DNA from: Pseudoalteromonas sp. H71
GTDB lineage: Bacteria > Pseudomonadota > Gammaproteobacteria > Enterobacterales > Alteromonadaceae
Direction of reading: 5' to 3'
Assembly (NCBI RefSeq): GCF_001468485.1
Contig: NZ_LODI01000002.1
Location: 1-38,876, forward strand
DNA: 38,876 nt
A model generated the notes under the pieces. The model had not been told where the DNA came from. It saw nothing but the letters and a program-made list of their open reading frames with translations, and made no database searches. Of this stretch, positions 1 through 10,821 are shown piece after piece (position 1 is the first letter of the stretch; each line of letters opens with the position of its first letter). A program made the translations under genes and the position numbers.

Positions 1-343
1 TCCAGTATCACCCACCACATATAACTACCTCTTTAATATCTACTCTGAATTATTTTTTACTTTTTTATATATGCCTATTTGCATAATTAACTTAGTTATC
101 AGAAAAAAGAGCATCACTGCCCTTTAGGCATAATAATTTAATCACCACAGCCTAATATTTAATCCCTATTCAAATGAGAATATAACCCGCCATTACAGCA
201 CTGAATAAAAATGACACTTTATGACCATATAAACGTATTAGTTAAACCTAATTACCTAATAAATACAGCTAACATTTAAATTCCCTTGTAAGCAGCTAAA
301 CTGTTGATTATAGTCTGTGTTAAAAGTGATAACGCTTAAGCCA
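1..343. other. AT-rich intergenic region, no gene seen
   Basis: This stretch is very AT-rich with frequent stops in all frames, and I see no credible coding region, RNA gene or repeat. It must hold the promoter for the receiver/TPR gene downstream, but I could not pick a convincing -35/-10 pair. An in-frame GTG at 317 is a possible earlier start for that gene. Confidence 0.5.
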
Positions 344-1981
344 ATGCCAACTAAGATATTTTCAAAAGCCAAAATACTAATAGTCGAAGAGCAGCCACTT
401 GCTCAAAGCTATATGAAACAATCGTTAGAAAGACTTGGCTTTCGGCAGTTGAGCTTTGCTGATCATGCCAATTCAGCAAAAGAGCAATGTTTAAGTGAAT
501 CGTTCGATTTAATTGTGTGTTCCTTCAACTTAAATAAACACCAAGACGGTTACCAGTTATACGAAGAGCTAAGAGTTAAACAACTCATAAAAAACTCTAC
601 TGGCTTTATCTTTATTTCAGCTGAAACAAGTGGTTCATTAGTACACAGTGTACTTGAGCTTCAACCCGATGACTTTTTGGTTAAGCCTTTTACAGCGCAA
701 GAACTAAAGACCCGAATTGAACGTATATTAAAGCGTAAACACGATCTTCAAACCGTACACACGCTCATCGATGATGGTAACGACTCAAAAGCCATAAAAT
801 ATATTAATGCGGCACTTGAAAGAAAAGACAATAATTACAGCCCTATTCTACTTCGTCTGAAAGGTGATGCTCTTCTTCGGTTAAAACGCGCCCAAGAGGC
901 CAAAGACTTTTTTAAATCTGTGCTCGATATTCAAAAATTCGCCTGGGCTAAAGTGGGGCTAGTAGAAGCGCTTATAGCCAATAACGAGCATATTTTGGCG
1001 CAACGCATGTTAAAAACCATGCTAGGACGTCAAGAAACCCGTCTTGTTGCATTAGACTTACTTGGCCGGTTAGAAATTAAACTGAATCAATTTGAATTGG
1101 CCCAAGACTTTTTGAGCCAAGCAGCCACAATTGCGCCACGAAATATATCGCGTCAAAAATCGCTAAGCACGGTCTCGTTAATTAATCACGACTACGAAAA
1201 AAATTACCTAACACAAAAAGATATAGCAAACTTTGCTAAGCACTCTATTTACGATCATCCCGATATTTACTTAAATGCGGCTCGAGCAGGAATTGACTTT
1301 GCATTAACGACAGATCAAACCGATCAGGTGCAGCGCATTTCTAGGCAAACAAATAAATATATAAACGATTTAAAAACCCAATTTCCTAACAGCACTAATC
1401 AATCGCAAATTGATGTGCTTAATGCGCGGCTTCATTATTTAAAAGATGAACATCAAAAAGCTAAGAAGCTCATTGAGCAATTAGAAGATGACGACTCAAT
1501 AATCCGTTCAGTCGATGGCGCACTTGATAAAGCAAAAGCCTTTCATGAGCTAGGGTTTCATCAAAAAGCACAAATGTTATTCACGCAAATAATTAATCAT
1601 TGTGAAAGACACCCGACTACGAGCGAACCCACCTATTTACGTTATATACAGCAACAGCAAAGTGAACGACGTGATATTAAAATGGGGCCAAAAGAACTTA
1701 ATAACCATGCTGTGACCCAGTTTAACAAAGGCCAATTGAATACAGCACTAGAAGCATTCACACATGCGTTCAGAGTGATGCCACGGAATCAAAGCATTGC
1801 ACTTAATTTATTACAATGCTTATTTGATTCAACCAAACAAAGTGGCAGTTCATTGAATATCGGGCTTGCTAAAAAGTGCTACACCTTATTAGACAAATCC
1901 GATTTGCCTGCCGATCAAGCGCAGCGTTTAGATAAAATTATGAATCAAGCAAAAGAGATGAAGCTAAACCTCAAAGACTAA
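344..1981 (+). CDS. Receiver-domain protein with TPR-like repeats, degenerate phospho-acceptor site
   Basis: The N-terminal ~120 residues form a CheY-like receiver domain; the remaining ~420 residues are helical with TPR-like repeats (for example ~140-270 and ~450-520). Counting from the ATG at 344 (545 residues), the acidic pair is Glu15-Glu16, the usual phospho-acceptor Asp is Ser60 (context VCSFNL), and Ser92 and Lys114 (VKPF) of the switch are kept. The domain is therefore probably not phosphorylated in the normal way and may act as a constitutive or protein-interaction module. An in-frame GTG at 317 would add nine residues; neither start has a strong ribosome binding site. No histidine kinase gene is adjacent. 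The stop codon overlaps that of the convergent msrB gene by four bases. The family of receiver-TPR proteins is known in marine gammaproteobacteria, but I cannot assign a pathway. Confidence 0.85.
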   Translation: MPTKIFSKAKILIVEEQPLAQSYMKQSLERLGFRQLSFADHANSAKEQCLSESFDLIVCSFNLNKHQDGYQLYEELRVKQLIKNSTGFIFISAETSGSLVHSVLELQPDDFLVKPFTAQELKTRIERILKRKHDLQTVHTLIDDGNDSKAIKYINAALERKDNNYSPILLRLKGDALLRLKRAQEAKDFFKSVLDIQKFAWAKVGLVEALIANNEHILAQRMLKTMLGRQETRLVALDLLGRLEIKLNQFELAQDFLSQAATIAPRNISRQKSLSTVSLINHDYEKNYLTQKDIANFAKHSIYDHPDIYLNAARAGIDFALTTDQTDQVQRISRQTNKYINDLKTQFPNSTNQSQIDVLNARLHYLKDEHQKAKKLIEQLEDDDSIIRSVDGALDKAKAFHELGFHQKAQMLFTQIINHCERHPTTSEPTYLRYIQQQQSERRDIKMGPKELNNHAVTQFNKGQLNTALEAFTHAFRVMPRNQSIALNLLQCLFDSTKQSGSSLNIGLAKKCYTLLDKSDLPADQAQRLDKIMNQAKEMKLNLKD

Positions 1982-2418
1982 AGCTTTTTCATTGCAGCGC
2001 CATTAACGCAGTATCTAAGGCCCGTTGGTAATGGGCCATCTGGAAATATATGCCCTAAATGCGCATCACACACATTGCATACAACCTCAACACGCTCCAT
2101 GCCATGGCTAACATCACGTACATAGCCAATTGCTTCTATACTTGCCGGCTGAGTAAATGAAGGCCAGCCAGTTCCGCTTTCAAACTTTTCGTCAGCATCA
2201 AACAATAAATTATCACAACACACACACACATATTTACCGGGCTCTAACAATGTACAACTACCAGACATATCAGGGCGCTCTGTTCCTTTCATACGCGTTA
2301 CATAGTATTCGTTTTCTGATAATTGTTTACGCCATTGTTCATCTGTTTTAGTGACTTTTTTACTGGGTGTCGGATTGCCATTTTTGGCAAAATTAATCAC
2401 ATCGTTCCATTTCAACAT
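1978..2418 (-). CDS. msrB: Peptide-methionine (R)-S-oxide reductase MsrB
   Basis: This enzyme reduces methionine-R-sulfoxide in oxidised proteins, normally with thioredoxin as electron donor, in the cytoplasm. The 146 residues match the usual size of a single-domain MsrB. Two CxxC pairs for structural zinc are visible (Cys65/Cys68 and Cys114/Cys117), together with the GTGWPSF motif, the HLGHIFPDGP motif and the catalytic Cys137 in RYCVNGAA. No second MsrA domain is fused. The ATG start has a GAGG ribosome binding site five bases upstream. The gene ends tail to tail with the receiver/TPR gene, with no room for a terminator between them. It may be read from its own promoter in the 126-base gap upstream or from the ligA-side transcript. 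Confidence 0.97.
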   Translation of the reverse strand: MLKWNDVINFAKNGNPTPSKKVTKTDEQWRKQLSENEYYVTRMKGTERPDMSGSCTLLEPGKYVCVCCDNLLFDADEKFESGTGWPSFTQPASIEAIGYVRDVSHGMERVEVVCNVCDAHLGHIFPDGPLPTGLRYCVNGAAMKKL

Positions 2419-2544
2419 AGTAACCTCATGAAAACCTGTATTACGAATAGGGTAAATAATCTGAGCTCTGGATAATTAACGTTTATAAATCAAAGATCAA
2501 CTTATATAACTACACCTTTATTACGTGGTGAAATGATGCCTCGA

Positions 2545-2991
2545 TCAAGCTTGCTCAAAGGTAATCGTTTGCTTTTCCGCAGTAGTAAAAATCCGCTGCA
2601 TGAACGCCTCTAACTCCGCTTTTTTAACTGGTAAGCTAACGCTTAGTTGCCGATCATTATTGCTACAAATAATAAGCTCATCATCTTTGCTTACTACGCG
2701 CTCAATACTTTGTATAACCAGCCAATTAGGACCATGTTTTTTATCAAAAAAGCCCATTAAGCTAAACACTAATAAGTGCTGCGCATCGCGTTGAACAAAA
2801 TGCTCTAAGCGGTTTCGCGCTTTAAATAATGGAGTAAGCCTATACATGCTAGAACAAAACACAAACACCCATACACCTATCAGCACTTTAAACCACATAA
2901 CGTCTGATAACTCATAGGCAAGCATTAAACCAACAAGCACAAAACCAATAATTGCAATTATTAATGCTATTTTTTTGTTTACTGCGTCCAC
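2545..2991 (-). CDS. Conserved small membrane protein of unknown function
   Basis: I do not recognise this 148-residue protein. It has two predicted transmembrane segments close together (~8-28 and ~32-48), then a soluble C-terminal part of ~95 residues that looks like a PH-like or small beta-rich domain, though that is only an impression. The start is GTG, preceded by AAGGA six bases upstream, and its first base is the last base of the TAG stop of the preceding gene (2991-3512). This strongly suggests translational coupling. It is the last gene of the minus-strand block that begins with smc. Confidence 0.75.
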   Translation of the reverse strand: MDAVNKKIALIIAIIGFVLVGLMLAYELSDVMWFKVLIGVWVFVFCSSMYRLTPLFKARNRLEHFVQRDAQHLLVFSLMGFFDKKHGPNWLVIQSIERVVSKDDELIICSNNDRQLSVSLPVKKAELEAFMQRIFTTAEKQTITFEQA

Positions 2992-3512
2992 TATGAATCC
3001 TTTTTAAGCTGTTTTTTTTCATCTGATGCTTTTTCTGTTGGCTCAGGCCAATCTTTAAAAAACACAGTTAAATACCGACTTTTAACTAAATACCAAAGCA
3101 CCCAAAACACAATAACCATTTGCACTGCTAAAAAAAGCGAAAACCGATAATGGCTATTTGCCGCTTGTACTATTAACCATGTTAAATCTATCAGCGCACA
3201 AACAATTAATGGCCAGCGCATATGCCGCCAAATACTTGCCAACCGGTCAGTGGCTTTATGTGAATCACGTGGACGGCGCAAACAAAAAAACAATGTAGGA
3301 ATTATCGCAATACTGCCAATAGCAATGGCAATAAAAAAGTCGCTTTTAGATCTAAAAAATAACGACATTAAGTCAAGCTCTGGTCGGCGGCTTAGTGCAG
3401 CAAAAACCCAAATAAAATAAGCACGCAGCAACACCACTACACTTAAGTGAAACGCAACAGGCGTACGATAACTCCCGTATTTATCCCAGTATTGGGGTCC
3501 GTATCGGCTCAT
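2991..3512 (-). CDS. DUF2919-like (YfeZ-like) inner membrane protein
   Basis: This is a 173-residue membrane protein with about four hydrophobic segments (~20-40, ~58-78, ~100-115, ~122-145) and a charged Lys/Glu-rich tail. The N-terminal pattern (RYGPQYWDKYGSYRTP, then a hydrophobic helix) resembles the DUF2919/YfeZ family; this is from memory and moderately certain. The biochemical role is unknown. The start lies ten bases after the ligA stop, with GGAAG as the ribosome binding site, so it is probably co-transcribed with ligA. Its stop overlaps the GTG start of the next gene by one base. Confidence 0.75.
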   Translation of the reverse strand: MSRYGPQYWDKYGSYRTPVAFHLSVVVLLRAYFIWVFAALSRRPELDLMSLFFRSKSDFFIAIAIGSIAIIPTLFFCLRRPRDSHKATDRLASIWRHMRWPLIVCALIDLTWLIVQAANSHYRFSLFLAVQMVIVFWVLWYLVKSRYLTVFFKDWPEPTEKASDEKKQLKKDS

Positions 3513-3522
3513 TACTACTTCC

Positions 3523-5541
<2,019 letters not shown>

Positions 5542-5556
5542 TTAAACCTCAAAAAA

Positions 5557-5594
5557 CATAAAAAAGCCACTTTGACGATATCGCCCAGTGGCTT
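5557..5594 (-). terminator. Terminator-like hairpin between zipA and ligA
   Basis: On the minus strand the arms AAGCCACT (5594-5587) and AGTGGCTT (5571-5564) form an eight-base perfect stem around a 15-base loop containing GATATC, followed by a T-rich run (TTTTTATGTTTTTT). It sits 25 bases after the zipA stop and ends about 15 bases before the ligA start, right beside the ligA ribosome binding site. It has the form of a Rho-independent terminator inside what looks like one operon. Confidence 0.65.
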
Positions 5595-5618
5595 ATAAAA
5601 ATTATATATTACAAATTG

Positions 5619-6386
5619 TTACGCTGAAAAAGCACGAACCTGCTCAACATACTGTCTTACACGCTCAACACTCATTTCTTCGCGCTCTGCGTCTAATATA
5701 TGCGCGCCGAATTCGTCGGCTATTTTTTTAGCCGCACTGTGCAACATATTAAACGCTGCTAACCCGTCGCCGTCACACGGTAAGGTCATGAATAAGCTGA
5801 CCCCAGCGGTGCTAAACTGTTCCATATTATCTATATCGAACGTCCCTGGGTTGTACATATTAACCAATCTAAACAGCACAGGCCCTTGGCCAGCAGGGTC
5901 TAAATGACGGTTAAAAAAGCCTTCCTCTGAGTATTTAAAACCGAGCGTATTTACAGCGGGTAATAACTTGCTGCCTTGCATAGTTAACCCTTCAGGCATT
6001 TGTATATGTACAATAACAAAATCCGGTACTGGCTCTTGTGGTTGTTGATCAGTTTGCTCAACCGACTCTAAATCATCAACAACACTTAGATCGTCCTCAA
6101 TAGGCACCTCTGGCACGCTAGACTCTATTTGAGGCTCATTAGCATCAAAGTTAAGTTCCCCTAACTGTGGCTCGTCACGCTCACTAATAACCGGTTCTTT
6201 TTGCTCAGTTTTTTGACTATACGAATGAGATGAAGCTGCGGGGCTTTCTTGGAGTGGTTCAACCCGTTCTTTAACAGACGTATCTGGGCTGTCTTTTTTT
6301 CTTACAGACCATAAACCATGGACTAATAAGCCACCAATGACAATCACACTGATAATGATTAAAACCCATCTTAATTGTTCGGCCAT
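5619..6386 (-). CDS. zipA: Cell division protein ZipA
   Basis: ZipA anchors the FtsZ ring to the inner membrane early in division. The N-terminus has one transmembrane segment (~6-26) followed by basic residues (VRKK). A low-complexity acidic linker rich in Glu, Pro, Asp and Ser (~35-120) leads to the globular FtsZ-binding ZipA_C domain (~122-250; PDFVIVHIQMPEG, GEGFFNRHLD-like segment, FDIDNMEQF). At 255 residues it is shorter than E. coli ZipA (328), the difference lying in the linker. The start has a purine-rich GGTGAGGGG site. It lies 74 bases after smc and directly upstream of ligA. Confidence 0.95.
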   Translation of the reverse strand: MAEQLRWVLIIISVIVIGGLLVHGLWSVRKKDSPDTSVKERVEPLQESPAASSHSYSQKTEQKEPVISERDEPQLGELNFDANEPQIESSVPEVPIEDDLSVVDDLESVEQTDQQPQEPVPDFVIVHIQMPEGLTMQGSKLLPAVNTLGFKYSEEGFFNRHLDPAGQGPVLFRLVNMYNPGTFDIDNMEQFSTAGVSLFMTLPCDGDGLAAFNMLHSAAKKIADEFGAHILDAEREEMSVERVRQYVEQVRAFSA

Positions 6387-6460
6387 CCCCTCACCTTTTA
6401 TTATTTGTTATGCCTAAACTCTGTATAGTAATAAAAAACTAATACACGTGTTATAAAAAT

Positions 6461-9400
6461 TTATGCGTGTGCAAGTTGCACCGCTTGTTCAATATCTACA
6501 GCAACCATTCGTGATACCCCCGGCTCTGCCATGGTAACACCGGTTAAACGACCCGCCATCTCCATTGCAATTTTGTTATGGCTTATATAAATAAATTGCA
6601 CTGATTGTGACATTTCTTCTACCAAACGGCAAAAGCGTACAACGTTTGCGTCATCTAATGGCGCGTCAACTTCATCCAGCATACAAAATGGCGCTGGATT
6701 TAGCCTGAATATAGAAAACACTAATGATAATGCCGTCAGCGCTTTTTCTCCACCACTTAACAAGTGAATGGTTGAATTTTTCTTACCTGGCGGCCGTGCC
6801 ATTATACTAACACCACTTTCAAGTAAATCGTCACTGGTTAATTCCAAATACGCACTACCGCCGCCAAAAACTTTAGGAAACAGCAGCGCAAAATCTTCGT
6901 TTACTTGATCAAACGTGGCTTTAAAGCGTGTTTTTGTCTCGGTGTCAATTTTTCGAATAGCACCTTCAAGGGTATTTAACGCTTTAGTTAAATCCTCTAA
7001 CTGGTTATCTAAATAATCACTTCGCTGTTTTGCAACGTCAAACTCTTCTATAGCTGCTAAGTTAACCGCACCAAGCCTGTCTAGCTGATTTGTAATACCT
7101 GTTAATTGGTTTTGCGCTGCATTGAAAGTTAAGTCGTCAGGTAATGTTTCAAGTACTGCTTTTAGGCTTTGTTTAAGCTCATCTAATGGCTCAAGTGAAG
7201 CTTGCGCCTTTATTAATAAGCTCTGCTCTTCAAGTGTTAATCTTTGATGTTGTTCTTGAAGTCCTTGCAGCTCACCCTGAGAATTTTTAAGACTAGCTTG
7301 CTTTGTATTCAAGGCGTCTTTGGCTTGTGATAAATCGTTTTGTAATTGCGCTAGTAATTGCTCGCCATGTTGGTGCGTTTCTAATAACGTTAAAATTGAT
7401 TCACTGAGTGTTTCTTCTGGAATAAGTAGCGTCTCAATTTCCAAAACTAATTCTTCAGCTCCTTGTTTTGCCTCATTATAGGCTTGCTCTGCATGGCTTA
7501 GTTTTGTTTGGCTTAATTGCCACTCACTGCGTGCTTTTTGCTGTCTTAAACTTGCCTGATGAGCCTGCGTTTTGTATTGCTCTAGCGCACTGAGTGCTTG
7601 GCTATAGTTTTTATCGCTTTGCATGCGCTCATCATTAGCAGCCTCAGTTTCATCTATTAAATTAAATTGCTGCTCAGCAAATAGTTCATATTGCTCTGTT
7701 TGTTCTTCAAGCTGCTTATTAAGGTGCAAAAGTGACGCACTTATCGTTTGCTCTTGAGTTTTTATTTTTAATAGCTGGTGTTGATATTGAGTGACCTGCT
7801 CTGTGAACATATCGCTTCGGGTACTTGAAATAGCAATCTGTTGGGCAAGCTGATGAATAACCTCTTTAAGCGCTTTTTGCTCGGTATTAAGCTCTGCTTG
7901 TAGTGCAATGTATTGTTCAAGTTCGCTTGTTACCTTTTCAAGTTCACTTTTAGTCTGTGTGATCTCATGGGTGTACTCGTGAAGTTGCTTATGTTTAATT
8001 AGCAATGAGTTGTTTGTGTTGCTATCCGCGTTTACGTGCCAATTACGGCCATGCAACGCGCCATTTTTATCCATCACCGCAATGTAATAGTCATCGTTTA
8101 ACACCGTTAAATCGGCGTGTTCACTGTAAACAATTCGTGTGAGTAAATCTGGGTATACGCCAGCGGTAATATAATCAGCCAGGCTTGGCTTAAGTAAAGA
8201 CTGACCGCTTGGCCATACGCTATTAGGTGATGGCTGCTCTGTTACACTTAAATGTGTAAGCGACTTAAGTGCTTGCTCTATTAATGGCTCAAAACCATCT
8301 TGCACTATTAGTTGACTTAAGAGTCCTGCTAAATCAGTGACCTCTTCATCTAACCCCAATGCACTTTTAAGCCCCGCAATACGGGCGTTTAGTTCATTTT
8401 CTTTCTGTGCCAGTGCTTTATGATTGTCTTGAGTTTTATTAACCTGCTTATTTTGTTGGGTCAGTGTAACTTCACATTGGGAAAGCGCACTTTGATTTTT
8501 TGCAAGCTCCTCAGTAAGTGTTTGGCGCTGGCGTTGTTGCTCGACCAGCTGCTGTTCTATATTATTATTTTTTAGTTCATCAAGCTGCGAATTTAACTGG
8601 CTGAGTTGCTCATTGACATGGTTTATTTGCTGTTGCGTGTGCTTTATTTCACTACTTTGCGACTGCACCTGAGTATTAAATTGCTGCTGTTGTTCGTTGA
8701 GTGTTTGCCAATGCGAATAACTCTGCTGCTTAGCGGTCTGTAGTCCCTCAAGTTCAAATGACAGTTCATCCACTTGCTCTTCGCACATTACACTGCTTTC
8801 TATTGCCGCTTGCAGTGCTTCATCAAGTTCTTCGCATATATGCTGCTGTTGCGCTTTTTGATCAAGGCTGTCTGTTTGACGTTGCTGTAATTTTATTAAG
8901 CTTTGTTTAAGTGATTGTATTTGTTGTTTAATACTGATTTTTTGCTGTTCGGCTCGAGTTAACTCGGTATGAGTAATATGTTGCTGGTGCTGCGCATCAC
9001 TTAATTTATCTTGCTGAGCTTGTACTTCGCCTTCAAGTGTTGCAAGCACATCATCGTGCCCTGAGTGGGCCGTTTTAAAAAAGCTAATTTGCTCATCAAG
9101 CTTTTTTATTTGCTCGCTTTTGTCTATTTGTTGCTGATGAAGTTTTTGCCATTTTAAAACAGCTATTTGACTTTTTAATGTGCGCTCTGTTGCTTTAAGT
9201 TCACGGTATTTTTTAGCGTCAAGTGATTGAACTGCCAATTTATCGAGTTGACTTTGCAGCTCTTTACGAACATCTAATAAACGTTCTAAATTTTCGCGGG
9301 TACTTTTGATCCGCGTTTGCGTTTCGCGGCGGCGCTCTTTGTATTTAGATACGCCTGCGGCTTCTTCTAAAAATACGCGCAGCTCTTGAGGTTTACTTTC

Positions 9401-9865
9401 AATTAAGCGCGATATCATCCCTTGCTCAATAATCGCATAACTGCGAGGACCAAGCCCAGTGCCCAAAAATATATCAGTTATGTCACGCTTGCGGCATTTA
9501 CTGCCATTTAAAAAGTACAACGATTGACCATCACGTGTTACTAAACGCTTAATCGCTATTTGGTTTCTATCGGCAAAGGTGTTTTTTAATTCTTGCTCGC
9601 CTAACGAGTTATCAAAAATTAGCTCTACTGAAGCTTGCGAAATGGCTTTACGGTTAGTTGACCCATTAAAAATAACATCAGTCATGGCATCGCCACGCAA
9701 GTTTTTAGCTGAGCTTTCGCCTAGCACCCACCGCACTGCATCAATAACGTTAGATTTGCCACAGCCGTTTGGCCCAACAACGCAGGTCATTTGATCTGGA
9801 AACGGTATTTTAGTGGGCTCTACAAACGATTTAAAGCCCGCTAATTTAATAGTGCTTAAGCGCAT
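6461..9865 (-). CDS. smc: Chromosome segregation ATPase SMC
   Basis: SMC is the condensin ATPase that organises and separates replicated chromosomes, normally with ScpA and ScpB, which are not encoded here. The 1134 residues show the canonical layout: Walker A (GPNGCGKSN, 31-39) in the N-terminal head, a long Gln/Glu-rich coiled coil (~170-490), a hinge (~505-625), the returning coiled coil (~640-960), and the C-terminal head with the ABC signature LLSGGEKAL (~1035-1043) and Walker B CMLDEVDAPLDD (~1061-1072). No strong ribosome binding site is seen before the ATG, but that start matches the family N-terminus (MRL-IKLAGFKSFV). It is the first gene of the smc-zipA-ligA block. Confidence 0.97.
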   Translation of the reverse strand: MRLSTIKLAGFKSFVEPTKIPFPDQMTCVVGPNGCGKSNVIDAVRWVLGESSAKNLRGDAMTDVIFNGSTNRKAISQASVELIFDNSLGEQELKNTFADRNQIAIKRLVTRDGQSLYFLNGSKCRKRDITDIFLGTGLGPRSYAIIEQGMISRLIESKPQELRVFLEEAAGVSKYKERRRETQTRIKSTRENLERLLDVRKELQSQLDKLAVQSLDAKKYRELKATERTLKSQIAVLKWQKLHQQQIDKSEQIKKLDEQISFFKTAHSGHDDVLATLEGEVQAQQDKLSDAQHQQHITHTELTRAEQQKISIKQQIQSLKQSLIKLQQRQTDSLDQKAQQQHICEELDEALQAAIESSVMCEEQVDELSFELEGLQTAKQQSYSHWQTLNEQQQQFNTQVQSQSSEIKHTQQQINHVNEQLSQLNSQLDELKNNNIEQQLVEQQRQRQTLTEELAKNQSALSQCEVTLTQQNKQVNKTQDNHKALAQKENELNARIAGLKSALGLDEEVTDLAGLLSQLIVQDGFEPLIEQALKSLTHLSVTEQPSPNSVWPSGQSLLKPSLADYITAGVYPDLLTRIVYSEHADLTVLNDDYYIAVMDKNGALHGRNWHVNADSNTNNSLLIKHKQLHEYTHEITQTKSELEKVTSELEQYIALQAELNTEQKALKEVIHQLAQQIAISSTRSDMFTEQVTQYQHQLLKIKTQEQTISASLLHLNKQLEEQTEQYELFAEQQFNLIDETEAANDERMQSDKNYSQALSALEQYKTQAHQASLRQQKARSEWQLSQTKLSHAEQAYNEAKQGAEELVLEIETLLIPEETLSESILTLLETHQHGEQLLAQLQNDLSQAKDALNTKQASLKNSQGELQGLQEQHQRLTLEEQSLLIKAQASLEPLDELKQSLKAVLETLPDDLTFNAAQNQLTGITNQLDRLGAVNLAAIEEFDVAKQRSDYLDNQLEDLTKALNTLEGAIRKIDTETKTRFKATFDQVNEDFALLFPKVFGGGSAYLELTSDDLLESGVSIMARPPGKKNSTIHLLSGGEKALTALSLVFSIFRLNPAPFCMLDEVDAPLDDANVVRFCRLVEEMSQSVQFIYISHNKIAMEMAGRLTGVTMAEPGVSRMVAVDIEQAVQLAHA

Positions 9866-9932
9866 CTTGTTGTTTTACCAATTTATTATTGTTGTTATTC
9901 ATGGGCAATTTAACTTAAAAAACACGCGTTTG

Positions 9933-10664
9933 TTAAGCTTGTCGCTTAAAATTATCTAAAATAATCCCTGTTGCCATGGCAACATTGAGCGACTCGGCCT
10001 CGCCAAATGCAGGAATTGTTATTTTATCGGTCACTAAACCTGCACAGGCTTCGCGTATCCCATGCGATTCACTGCCCATTAGCAAAACACCCTCACCACT
10101 GAATTGTGTTTTATGCACACTTTCACCATCTAAAAATGCGCCATATATTGGCAAATTTAAAGTCTGTAAATATTCAGGTAATTCAACTTGGCTTACAGAT
10201 ACTCTTACAAACGACCCCATAGTGGCACTAATTGTTTTTGGGTTATAGGCATCTGCGCTGTCTGTGCTAGTAACAATATGTTTAATCCCATACCAATCAG
10301 CAACTCTGATAATAGTGCCTAAATTGCCTGGATCAGACACGCCATCAAGCGCCAATATTAATCCATTCATATTGGGTAAGTCGGCTTTGGGCATATCAAC
10401 AATTGCAATAGCCGCATTATTACTTACAAGGGTGCTCGCTTTAGTCAACGCCTCTTCGTCTGCTTCAATGATGTGGGTGTTTGGAAAACGGCTTTGATGA
10501 GCATTTATAAACGCCTGCGTAGCAAATATAACAACTGCGTTTAAAGAACTATTTAACAACTCAAGTACGTTTTTTTCGCCTTGTACAAGGTATTGATTAT
10601 ATTGCTTTCGGTACTTTTTTTGGCCAAGTTGGCGAATAAGTTTGAGTTGGTTTTTTGAAATCAT
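9933..10664 (-). CDS. TrmH/SpoU-family RNA 2'-O-methyltransferase
   Basis: This 243-residue protein has the SpoU layout: an N-terminal substrate-binding domain (~1-95, with the ...QYLVQGEKNVLELL segment) and a C-terminal SAM-binding trefoil-knot domain. The SpoU motifs are present: motif 1 ALDGVSDPGNLGTIIRVADW (~106-125), motif 2 LLMGSESHGI and motif 3 IPAFGEAESLNVAMATGI. It most likely methylates the ribose 2'-OH of an rRNA or tRNA nucleotide, but the target cannot be read from the sequence; RlmB-like or TsnR-like members look alike. It lies upstream of smc with a 67-base gap and may be co-transcribed with it. The upstream gap of 157 bases is shared with the divergent DUF898 gene. Confidence 0.93.
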   Translation of the reverse strand: MISKNQLKLIRQLGQKKYRKQYNQYLVQGEKNVLELLNSSLNAVVIFATQAFINAHQSRFPNTHIIEADEEALTKASTLVSNNAAIAIVDMPKADLPNMNGLILALDGVSDPGNLGTIIRVADWYGIKHIVTSTDSADAYNPKTISATMGSFVRVSVSQVELPEYLQTLNLPIYGAFLDGESVHKTQFSGEGVLLMGSESHGIREACAGLVTDKITIPAFGEAESLNVAMATGIILDNFKRQA

Positions 10665-10778
10665 AGCAGCCCCATAAAATTATCCGCTCAGTATAACAGA
10701 GTTCATTATAAAAAATGTATCACCTAGTTTGAACACACCTTATAGTGAGAAAAAACAGCGCTATTGCTGTGATAAATA

Positions 10779-10807
10779 TTGAGTTTTGCACTTAAAATCG
10801 GTAAATT
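10779..10807 (+). promoter_or_regulatory. Candidate promoter of the DUF898-M48-DoxX operon
   Basis: TTGAGT (10779-10784) and TAAATT (10802-10807) are separated by 17 bases, which fits a weak sigma-70 promoter. Transcription would begin near 10814, just before the first ATG at 10822. This is a by-eye match in an AT-rich gap and could be chance. Confidence 0.3.
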
Positions 10808-10821
10808 AACAAAAAAACAAC

